The notes below the pieces were generated by a model that had not been told where the DNA came from, did not search any database, and saw only the letters and a list, made by a program, of their open reading frames with translations. From the NCBI GenBank assembly GCA_900095095.1, contig FMBT01000303.1, positions 372,001-436,000 of the forward strand: a stretch of 64,000 nt of DNA. The letters run 5' to 3'. Below are positions 20,801-29,086 of the stretch, one piece after another. Position 1 is the stretch's first letter. Every line of letters starts with the position of its first letter. A program made the position numbers and the translations under genes. Source of the stretch: Fragilariopsis cylindrus CCMP1102 (Eukaryota; Bacillariophyta; Bacillariophyceae; Bacillariales; Bacillariaceae).

Positions 20801-22034
20801 ACCAGGATTATGGAAACATAAAACAAGACCAATCAGCTTCACACTTGTAGTAGACGACTTTGGAGTTAAATACACCAACAAGGATGACATCGACCACTTA
20901 TTCACGGCAATCAAAGAAAAATACCCACTCAAAATAGATTGGACAGGGTCCAAATATATAGGAATTGACCTAGAATGGAACTATGAAAAAAGAGAAGTGA
21001 AACTATCTATGAAAGGGTACGTCAAACGAGCACTACAGCAATTCCAACACCCAACTCCATCAAGACATCACTATGGACCAACAAAGTATGTAGCACCGGA
21101 ATACGGAAAGAAAGTACAGTATACCACGGAAGATACAACACCAGAACTAACCCTATTACAGAAAAACCACATCCAGAAAGTATGTGGCAAATTCCTATAC
21201 GATGGAAGATCAGTCGATAGCACACAGCTACACGCACTCAATGAACTAAGCATCAAGGCAACAACAGCAACAGAAGACACGCAGGCAGCACTAATACAAT
21301 TCCTAAACTACTGCGCCAGTAACCCAGATGCAACCATCATTTACAGAGCCAGCGACATGATATTATCATGTGACAGTGATGCAGCATACTGTGTGGCACC
21401 AAAATCAAGAAGCAGAGCAGGTGGCTACCACTATCTAGGCAACACACATGGAACCCAATTCAATGGACCAATATACGTACTAGCAAAAATAATCAAAGCA
21501 GTAATGGCATCAGCAGCAGAGGCAGAAGTCGGAGCATTGTACATGAATGCACAAGAACTAGCACCAATGAGAACAACACTTGAAGAACTCGGCCATCCAC
21601 AACCACCAACACCACTACGAACAGATAACAGTACAGCAGATGGAATAATGAACAAAACAATCAAACAGAAACAGAGTAAAGCAATGGACAAAAGATTCTA
21701 CTGGGTACAGGACAGGGTGGAACAAGGAGAATACAGAGTATTCTGGGCTCCGGGCAAAGTTAACCTCGCCGACTACTATACCAAATACCACTCACCAGCC
21801 ACACACAGAAAACTAAGACCTATCTATACATATATCGAAGGAAAGAGTCCAACCAGCTTGCAAGGGTGTGTTGAAATCTTAACACGCACGACGGACAGAC
21901 CGCAAATACCGTTACTATCGCGCACCGATTCAAACAGTCAAACAAGCCAGTCAAACCCCAAATCCAATTCAAATGATAAATGCCTATCACCACTAACACA
22001 AGCAACACAGCGTCTCAAGGACAGCCTAAGATAG
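17877..22034 (+). CDS. Pol polyprotein of element B (read-through of gag stop)
   Basis: About 1,385 codons in the gag frame, directly after the TGA at 17874. There is no good start of its own, so it is probably made by stop read-through. Domains in order: protease with HPDSAATSMFL, an Ala where Gly is usual; an integrase region with a HH-type N-terminus (AWHHATLG), then core residues in NFADLKGM or SSDQTGAFP, HRIDNEFSKEL and IPAERAIQTVKNHF; a short internal duplication of ENQQQ-F/Y-F-x-NQ at about 19730-19820; reverse transcriptase with AADIGNFYTNSKL and the catalytic TLVVDDFGVKY; RNase H with SCDSDAAYC, AAEAEVGAL and RTDNSTADG. The last 55 codons are encoded by the 3' LTR. Confidence 0.93.
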   Translation, partial: RGGEVNSKISQNKINNTDLNNYTSSSSTNKHISYAAAVTSNSRLSTLTNKFKALLTSRTTPQGHPDSAATSMFLSNKHKHLGEAIQHEEINVGVANTNTMNSVTTRQLKLAPELPMEAQKAHGFKEMERSLISVPVLCDADCTVVFKKKNVQVIRENKIIIEGPRDAETNLWLMPLESNNNNTVKPIKRPFVIQLKHTANSAYQQKSASQLQAWHHATLGAPVITTLIKAIDKNWLTSFPGLTSNGIRKHLPKSIQTTMGHLHKVRKNLRPTDKVTTEDIMEDEEDDPDYLPPREITNREHIVQITAVNFADLKGMTSSDQTGAFPNTSSRGNRYIMVMEDSDSGAILAVAIKSRKKEHLLAGFIEMHDTLKKAGINPVLHRIDNEFSKELIEEIEARGLKYQIAPRGNHRTIPAERAIQTVKNHFVSTLYGCDPTFPKSQWDRILPVAVLTLNMLRPSRINPLKSAYNELWGNFDFNKTPLAPPGCLIVAHERPQDRKTWADHGVKGYFIGPAKHHYRNYRVYIPATRGERTTDTIEFFPEHVQMPKTSSEDRLASVTEDLVAILQKPHPPTPFLDQGTTTNDAIDKLREIFTPRQQNNESTRVPAWAATRVVGNPRENQQQFFVNQDPNRVGEPVENQQQYFPNQGTNRVATRVALPTITEDEIGTKIMKSYNNTIQRGEVTHYNENERLYFIEYESGDNEQVSSRTLNQFRCIDTDKDLTKRMTRLSTRLQRANIVRQNRNNPSAAGGKLPGHFAMTVYDEATGKMIDYKQLVNHSDKQTRESWQKSAANEFGKLLKGVGKKADGTQRVKGSDTFHFIRKKQVPIGKKVTYARFCCDVRLQKDDINRTRLTVGGDRLQYDGKTSTETAGLETIKIHLNSTISTKNAQYAAADIGNFYTNSKLKSSEYMRIHLSLIPTEIIEEYNVMQYVEANGHVYVEITGAMYGLAQSGRIANEDLQEHLAKFGYYPTKRTPGLWKHKTRPISFTLVVDDFGVKYTNKDDIDHLFTAIKEKYPLKIDWTGSKYIGIDLEWNYEKREVKLSMKGYVKRALQQFQHPTPSRHHYGPTKYVAPEYGKKVQYTTEDTTPELTLLQKNHIQKVCGKFLYDGRSVDSTQLHALNELSIKATTATEDTQAALIQFLNYCASNPDATIIYRASDMILSCDSDAAYCVAPKSRSRAGGYHYLGNTHGTQFNGPIYVLAKIIKAVMASAAEAEVGALYMNAQELAPMRTTLEELGHPQPPTPLRTDNSTADGIMNKTIKQKQSKAMDKRFYWVQDRVEQGEYRVFWAPGKVNLADYYTKYHSPATHRKLRPIYTYIEGKSPTSLQGCVEILTRTTDRPQIPLLSRTDSNSQTSQSNPKSNSNDKCLSPLTQATQRLKDSLR

Positions 22035-22103
22035 AGCCCATAAATCGTTTAGAACAACCTTAACAACTAATATTAAACTCTTATCTAAACTAGAATCTCA
22101 ACA
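21869..22103 (+). repeat. LTR of element B, right copy (3' LTR)
   Basis: 235 bases, identical by eye to 16267-16501. Its first 166 bases also encode the C-terminus of pol. Followed by the target duplication CCGTA at 22104-22108. Confidence 0.95.
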
Positions 22104-22428
22104 CCGTATGCCTTGTCATCAGCTGCGGACCCTGTCATCGTATTCTGATACACTCGATATTGTCCCAGTAGATTGCCATTCGCTACTGCGATGACAATAT
22201 TCTTCATAGGATTGGTACCGGATGCCACGCCTTCAAATTTGGATTTCGCGACTTGTTGTTGTTTCTTCTTGTTTGAGGTATTAGATGGATGATTCTTCTT
22301 CTTTTGGTTTGCTGTGTTCTTCGCGGCTGCGGCAGCAGCCTTTGCTTCCTTCTCTTTGGTAGATAGAGGGCGTTACCGGTACCACCAGTTGTAATGGTGG
22401 TATCAGTAGGTTTGTCGGTGACAGCCAT
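22104..22428 (-). pseudogene. Gag of element A, 5' portion
   Basis: Begins at ATG 22428 (MAVTDKPTDTTITTGGTGNA) in the leader after the right LTR of A. The frame then shifts at the GGG run 22368-22370, again as if one base were missing, into a Lys/Ala-rich then Gln-rich stretch (STKEKEAKAAAAAAKN). It continues as MKNIVIAVANGNLLGQYRVY up to the insertion point of element B. The rest of gag is at 15273-16266. Confidence 0.75.
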
Positions 22429-22532
22429 TCTTGCAAGGTGCTAGTATTTAGAATACTAATAGGTATATCTTGTGAGGTGGTTGTTGTTGTTGATTCGGAT
22501 CGAATCAATGACTTTGATTATTTATCATAGAG

Positions 22533-22927
22533 TGTTGAAATACAGTAATCGCAACACCGTGGATATTGGTATGTTGCTTATTACGTAAGTAATGCTTGAA
22601 GATACTAGAGTGATATATAGGTTTGAATACTATGTATGGCTTGCTTATTAACTTGTTGTTATTATTTACCTATTGCATAAGTTCTATAATAAATAATGAC
22701 CAACATTGATTGACAATCCGAGGTGCCGATGGAGGTGCTTACATTACATTAACGCAATGTAAATACGACACATCTTTTCTCTTCAATTGTCAACCACACG
22801 ATAATGTGCAGCATATATATATTTATTGTGAGGAAACAACATGCGCAGGTGTCATGACGTTCATGACACGATGACTGTTGTAAAAAACCCCACACACACG
22901 GGACTCGTAATAATTGAATCCCCAACA
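22533..22927 (-). repeat. LTR of element A, right copy (5' LTR)
   Basis: 395 bases. On the minus strand it holds a TATA-like stretch (AATAAATATATATATG, about 22812-22827). Upstream of that is a palindrome, on the plus strand GTGTCATGA-CGT-TCATGACAC at about 22849-22869, which contains TGACGT. The left copy lacks these four bases. The segment at 22683-22697 is complementary, with one G-U pair, to the sequence just inside the element at 22517-22531. Confidence 0.95.
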
Positions 22928-24897
22928 TGTTGTGCTAGCATAATATGTTATTTCATATACAACATATAATACCACCGCCATGTTATTTCTGTACACACAT
23001 ACCTTGTTTACTACTACTACTGCTGCTGCTACTACTACTACTGTATCTACACACATTTCAACTCATCAGTCATACCTTCCTTTGAACAAGGAGAGCATCC
23101 ACAGCAAGAAGAAGAAGAAGAAGAAGATGAAGATGAAGAAGAAGATGAAGAAAAAGGACCAATCATTACGTCCATCAGCTTGAGTTATCAAGATAATGTG
23201 AGAGGAAGCACAGCATAGAAGACAATAAGAACCAGCCAGCAAGAGGGACAAATCACACGGTCAGAGTGCACAATACTGTGCATTTTTTTACTTTGCTACA
23301 TGACATGGTTGTGCACCAGTTGGTTTTTTTGCTTACTATTTAGCCTAGTTTCATTGCCTTCTATACTCATGGATTGTGCGAAGGCACAAATAATATATCA
23401 TTGTATTACAGACAGATTTACTTATAATGCTACTATATGATATCGAATCAATCTAATGTAGTTACTTGTGGCGTTTGTATACAAATCTTGTATAATGGTT
23501 TCTGGTTATTTGTATTTCAATACCTGATGGGTATATATACTGTAACTACAGTACAGTACAGCTTCATGCTGCCTGCTGGTCCAAAATACAAAAATAGTGT
23601 GCCTGTACTACAGTACAATTCTATACTAGACATAAGAATTACTACTACTGTCGTTTCAGATCTTCAAAACTGGTACTGTATGAGGCCGTGGAACAGATTC
23701 GGAGATTTTTTCAATGATTGATTGATTGATTCATTCATTCATTCATTCGGTCATTGAAAGTTGAAATTGCAAAAATTGTATCAATCATTAATTGTTCGTG
23801 GTTTATTTCAAGTATTTGCTTCATTTTTTTTGATTTTTGTCAAAGAGAACCTCCGCTATTTTTTTGAGCACCTTCAAACTCAAAATTCAACTTATTAATT
23901 AATTAATTACGCGATGCATGACAATTACTTAATGTAATTTTGTTTTTTAAATAATGATTTGTGGTACCGTGAAGGAACGATTGAATTTACGACCAACAAA
24001 GACTGTGATTTGATAAACCTTATGGTAGAGCCCAAAGTCAAAGAATGATTGAAGTTAATCGTATCGTAAATACTGTATTTTGCTTTTTGCTTTAATAGCC
24101 TATTTTAATAGCCTATTCTCCATCTTCCTTCGAATAATACGCTCTATTATTATATTGTTATTACGGTAATGCTTGGGCCTAATTTGCATTGTCTGTGGTT
24201 CGAATAAGTAAATTATGCATTGTCTAAAAAAACTGCTTGGGCCGTAGTTTTGCATTGTGTGTGGTTCGAATTAAGTTGTAATGCTGTATCGACGACCAGC
24301 ACTTATAAAATTCAACGACAACAACCATCGTCAATAATACTGCTTGAAGAGCGCTGAATACCATAAGTAAAAGATTAAACGATAAGAAACAAAAATAAAT
24401 TCAACTGCAACTCGTACGGGGTAGTGGCGGCGAATTAAGTTGGTGAATGAATTGAAAATCAGTTCTCGTATCGCTCAACGCATTTACAAAAAAGAAAAAC
24501 CCCTCTTCTTCTTCTTCTACTTTTGTTTTGGTATTTAACAATATTTGCAAGTCAGCAACGTTTTGTTCAGTTGGTTGGATCTTGTATCGCTCACTCATCC
24601 TCGCAACATAGTCGCATGACGGATTTACAAGAAAAAACCCTCTTCTTTCGTCTTCTATCTTCTTCTTGCAGTAACGTTGCTTATTACACACACTACAATA
24701 TATTTCTAATACTGCTTGAAGCTTACCATAAACAACTAATTACACACACACACACATACACACACACTATTAATCATCGGTATAGATTGACGTGAAGTTA
24801 CTCTTGAATCGTTTCTTCTCTCGGAGATCTCACTATTAATCAAACTTAGAATTCTAACGAGACAACATAAACAACACTACACAACAAACATCAGAAA
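22928..24897. other. Intergenic with duplicated segments
   Basis: No gene seen in about 2 kb. It holds CTACTA/CTGCTG runs near 23010-23045, a GAAGAA/GATGAA purine tract at 23105-23150, ATTG/ATTC tetramers at 23717-23748, and a tandem duplication at 24171-24208 and 24232-24270 (TGCTTGGGCC, TTTGCATTGT, TGTGGTTCGAAT). A partial second duplication has AATACTGCTTGAAG at 24338 and 24708 and TTTACAA-GAAAAA-CCTCTTCTT at about 24483 and 24623. (CA)n lies at 24743-24770. Confidence 0.5.
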
Positions 24898-26475
24898 ATG
24901 ATATCTTCATCTTTATATTTATCAGAAAGAAGGTCAAGAAGAATTATGAATTCACCTATTGAAGAAACAAAGACAAAGACAGTAAGAAGAATAACATCAG
25001 TTGTAGTAGATAATGAAGAATCAACAACAATTGAACAATTAAAACCAGCAGTAAGAAGAACATCAGTTGTAGTAATACATGAGGAAGTAGGAACAACAAC
25101 AATTGAACAATTGAAACCAGCAGCAGTGTCAGCACCGTTGAAGAAAAAGATGACGAAGAAAAAGAAGAAGACGAATCAAGCCTCTAGTAGTACTACCAGT
25201 ACTACTGGTCGTTATGAAGATCCCAATGATAATCGTAGTGGCGATTGTACACCACATCGACCTAAACGTAAAGGATCAATGGATCTCGTTGATGTTGAGA
25301 GTCTATGTCTATTAGCAGCAGTGTCACCAACTACTCTATTAGCAGCAGCATTGTCACCTACTACTACTAATACTGATGACGATGACGTAGTTTTTGTCGA
25401 TAGTATACAACCACTATCATCAGCACTATCATCAGCACTATCATCATCACTATCATCATTACTATCATCGTCTTCATCATCATTACCATCATCACCATCA
25501 TCACCATCATCATTGAAGCAGCATCGAAGACATCATCGTCATTCATCATTACCATCATCGTCGTCTTCATCACTACTACCATCATTGGAGCAGCCTCGAA
25601 GACAGCATCAGTATCGTCATCGTCATCCACGTCGACGGTATATAAATAATAGAACACAACGACATCGACGTTCATCAGCCAGTTCAAAAACACAATCAAT
25701 GCCATTACAAGAAAAACCATCATCATCATCCAATTCACCACCAACAAGAAGAATATCAAGATCTACATCACTTAATACTGAAAGACCAAGTATGAAAAAG
25801 AGTGGTACAATGCCAATGTCGAATTCATTACATCACTCGTCTAGGTGTATCGGATCACCAACAATTTCAAATTTATCAGTATCAGCAGATTGTCCTATTT
25901 TACGTCCCTATCGACAATTATCTATTGAAGATTTATATATAGGTGAAGGTAGTGAAGAAAATTTAGAAACAAGTTGGAGTGATCGTGATAAGTATGATGA
26001 TCAACCAGCACCAAATGCCAAATTTCCATTCATTACAGTTGCTGCCAATACCCCTGTCACTACCCCTATCACTATCACTACTACTTCTGATACAATAACT
26101 GATCTGCCACCTCCTCCATTATTTTCATCCGCAAAATATACGTCAAACTTTGACATTGATAAATATCCATTATCCCCTTTAAATGAATACCAACGTAGAT
26201 CAACATCAAATGATATTACGAAGGGATTATTACATAATCAACAACAACAACAATGTTTGTTATTATCAAAAGAAAACGTTGGACAAATGATAAAAAGTAG
26301 AAGTGTACCAACAGATTTACTATTATTATCACCATCGACTAATAATAGTAAACATCTAACTAATACTACGATACTACGTAAATTAAGTTGGGATAATATT
26401 ATATACAATGATGATTATAATTATGATGATAAGGGCAATGACAATACTAATGATGATAATCTATTTGTGTGTTAG
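24898..26475 (+). CDS. Hypothetical Ser-rich protein, 525 aa
   Basis: No domain recognised. The N-terminus carries an imperfect internal duplication: RRITSVVVDNEESTTIEQLK, then RRTSVVVIHEE with TTTIEQLK. A basic KKKMTKKKKKTNQ stretch near residue 90 is a possible nuclear signal. Ser-, His- and Arg-rich low complexity covers about 170-290. Several basophilic-kinase-like sites are visible: RRTSV, RKGSM, RRISRSTS, YRQLSIED, RSTSND and RKLSWDN. The more ordinary-looking segments (CPILRPYRQLSIEDLYIGEG, TILRKLSWDNII) suggest a real scaffold-like or regulated protein. The frame is uninterrupted and starts at ATG 24898. The Ser tract around 25430-25600 is a TCATCA microsatellite, so its length may vary. 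Confidence 0.6.
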   Translation: MISSSLYLSERRSRRIMNSPIEETKTKTVRRITSVVVDNEESTTIEQLKPAVRRTSVVVIHEEVGTTTIEQLKPAAVSAPLKKKMTKKKKKTNQASSSTTSTTGRYEDPNDNRSGDCTPHRPKRKGSMDLVDVESLCLLAAVSPTTLLAAALSPTTTNTDDDDVVFVDSIQPLSSALSSALSSSLSSLLSSSSSSLPSSPSSPSSLKQHRRHHRHSSLPSSSSSSLLPSLEQPRRQHQYRHRHPRRRYINNRTQRHRRSSASSKTQSMPLQEKPSSSSNSPPTRRISRSTSLNTERPSMKKSGTMPMSNSLHHSSRCIGSPTISNLSVSADCPILRPYRQLSIEDLYIGEGSEENLETSWSDRDKYDDQPAPNAKFPFITVAANTPVTTPITITTTSDTITDLPPPPLFSSAKYTSNFDIDKYPLSPLNEYQRRSTSNDITKGLLHNQQQQQCLLLSKENVGQMIKSRSVPTDLLLLSPSTNNSKHLTNTTILRKLSWDNIIYNDDYNYDDKGNDNTNDDNLFVC

Positions 26476-29086
26476 AGTATAGTACGAACAAGATAAACAT
26501 CAGTCAATTATCGATCAATTTAACAAAAATGAAATGAGCAGAAAGCAGAAAGCAAAAAAAACAAAGTACCGTAATGTAAATACTGGATAGTATAGCATAG
26601 AATTATATAATATAATATAAACTTAGAAAAAGTATTAATCATTATTCTCAGAATAATTAATTGAATTGAATTGAATCGTTCTCTCTATTCTACTAGCACA
26701 TACGAGATTGGTAAAAGCTAGTATTATAGTAGAATAGTACACTGGGAACATATTTATTACAGCATATTACTACTATTAGCTAGTGGAAAGTTTAGAAAAA
26801 GAAAAAAAAGAAACTCAAAAGGAATTTCGTTTTGTTTCAAGTGCAATCTAGTGTAGTGTACTTGAAGTTGTGCAGCAGGAAACTTAAAAATAAAAATGAA
26901 ATAGTTGTGTCTTCAACTAACTGTTAAAATACTAAGTACTAAGGTGTCAATGAAAGCAAAGAAGAAGAACTATTAATTGCAAATGATGCATCATGATATC
27001 GAATAAACAATTCATTATTCCAACAAACACAAAAAAAGAAGAACTCACGTGAGTCAGTCAACAAATAATATTTGATTTTTTTTTGTTTCTGTCTGAAAGA
27101 AGGACTCACATCACTCACTCGGACGTTGAACGATAACTAAAAAATAAAGTAAAGTTTAAAAAAATAATAAAAATAATGAAGAATAAAGTAAATAATATTT
27201 TAAAAAATAGAACACAGACTTCAACAACTGAATTTGTAGCCAGTTAAATAAAGTAAATAATAATAATAATAAAGAATATAGACTGGAAAAACTAATTTGT
27301 AGTCTACTAAATAAAGCAAGTAATAATTTATCAGAAAGAACACAGAAAAAGTGCGAACAAAATAAACAAAATACAACCCACCCCCTCTAAGTTAGTTGCT
27401 AAAGTAAAGTAAAATAATAATAATAAATAATAATAATAAAGAACACAGACTTCAACAACTAACTATCAATCATATCGAGAATCAAGAGTGCGAACAACAC
27501 AACAACACCACACCACACCACACCAAAAGCCCACTACAGTATCAACTAAAGAAAATAATAATAAGACAACTGAACTTGCAAATACCGTAATTGAATGACA
27601 ATAAATCGAGAATAAAGAGTGCGAACAACATAACACAACGCAAGCCACTATGCCCCAACACCTGTACTGATCGATACAAAATAGAACATAAACTTCAAGC
27701 ACAAATTTTCCGATCCGATCCGATCCGTTTCATTAATTCCAAACGCATGTAACCATGTCAAAAGGAGAACAGAAACAATAAGCAAAGCAAGAATATAGTC
27801 GTATTAACAAATATCCCCATCACGTGGCAAGTACTGCACAGTTCGCAACCATGCGCCATACTACTAGTATCAATAAGGTGAATATCACGCATACAATTAA
27901 AAACAAATCATCATACAATTACATAAGCTGCTCGATCGATCAGATAAGAATAGAATAAGAAACATCATAGGCAAATTTCCATTGTATTTGGCTGACACGC
28001 TGTTTCACGATTGACAGCACATGGCACAACTCGCCGAGCAAGAAGGACTGAATGCACCGTAGGTCCTACTAATGTTAGGAACAATAATATAAGGGGGCGC
28101 GATGAATTAATGCTGATTTAAACTGATATGCTGTTTTTGTTGAAGTTGTTACATACAGCATACATATTATATAAATAATGAATATCATTATTCTCAATTT
28201 TATTATGCATTACTGTCAGTATGCGAACACTATAGCACACCGAACCGACGACTACATAAATTATGCTACAGTTCAGGACTATTTGGTGGTTGCTACTTAG
28301 GACATTTTGACGGGGCGCGATGAATTAATTGATTTTTTTCATATTATGCTCTTTTCGCTCTATTAAAGTTGTTATTGTACAATATCATTGCATACAGTAT
28401 TTTCCTTCCCCTTTATGTATTAGCGAAGTATACCACGATTCAAATTTAATATTGGTTTTGTTTTTTGATCTCACTTTTCTAAAAGAAAAAAATGATTGGA
28501 TGATTGAGTCAGTCATGCATTGTAGCAGCGACGTCTCAAGTACAATATGTACAAGTATTTTAATCTTGGCATGGTTGAGAATTGTCAAGAGTCATTGTTA
28601 AATTAATTAATGATATAATAATTATAATATGAAAAGAATTAGTGAGACATTTTAATATTAAATTGTTAAGTAAATTCTACGATTACACACCCAAAGAAAA
28701 TAGATTTACCACCGTACTATACAACAATAACTACAAGGATATGAAGCAAAAAAAACAAGAAAGAAACACAAGTACAATAAAATATAATGCATGATGAGCG
28801 AACCGGAAGTAAAAGTACAAATAATGATGCATGAAGTGTTTTTTCCCGTAATGCATGACACTTTCGCTTACTCTACTTGGACATGATGGATGACATGCAT
28901 TGAATCACAAAACAGCAAAGCAACGCAAACAGCTACTGTTTAGGGAAGGGAAGACAGTACGGTAGGGGCGTCGTTGTGTTTCGTCAGATTCTTCATTCAT
29001 TCATTCTTTCAACAATAGAAAGAACAAAACAAGCAAGCAATAATAAAGAACCAGCTAGATAGTAATAATAAAACTGTAGTATTATT
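26476..29086. other. Large gene-free region with degenerate AT-rich tandem units
   Basis: No gene seen in 2.6 kb. Between about 27120 and 27720 a unit recurs imperfectly: AATAAAGTAAATAATA, GAACACAGACTTCAACAACT, then GAGAATCAAGAGTGCGAACAAC. At 28095 and 28313 GGGGCGCGATGAATTAAT occurs twice in similar surroundings. TGCATGATG-type words recur near 28790-28890. The 3' end of the gene at 24898 and the promoter of the gene at 29087 should lie here. Confidence 0.5.

Larger units (their letters stand above)
16267..22103 (+). mobile_element. Ty1/copia retrotransposon B (plus strand), nested in A
   Basis: 5,837 bases with 235-base LTRs at 16267-16501 and 21869-22103 that I read as identical, each starting TGTTGA and ending TCAACA. 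The target duplication CCGTA lies at 16262-16266 and 22104-22108 and falls within gag of element A. Gag (16578-17876) and pol (to 22034) are in the same frame, separated by one TGA. Both frames are otherwise open, so the copy looks young and possibly competent. The primer-binding position at 16502 is complementary to the element's own LTR (see separate entry). The short purine stretch AAGGGTG before 21869 is the likely polypurine tract and is inside pol. Confidence 0.96.
10318..22927 (-). mobile_element. Ty1/copia retrotransposon A (minus strand), hosting element B
   Basis: Minus-strand LTR element of about 6.8 kb once the nested element is removed. The LTRs are 10318-10708 and 22533-22927, both beginning TGTTG and ending CAACA. 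It is flanked by the 5-bp target duplication TGTTG at 10313-10317 and 22928-22932. On the minus strand the order is 5' LTR (right), leader, gag, pol with protease, integrase, reverse transcriptase and RNase H, then the 3' LTR (left). The two LTRs differ by one substitution and one 4-base indel, so the insertion is older than element B but still recent. Gag is split by element B, and the gag frame shifts twice more, so this copy is unlikely to move on its own. Confidence 0.95.
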
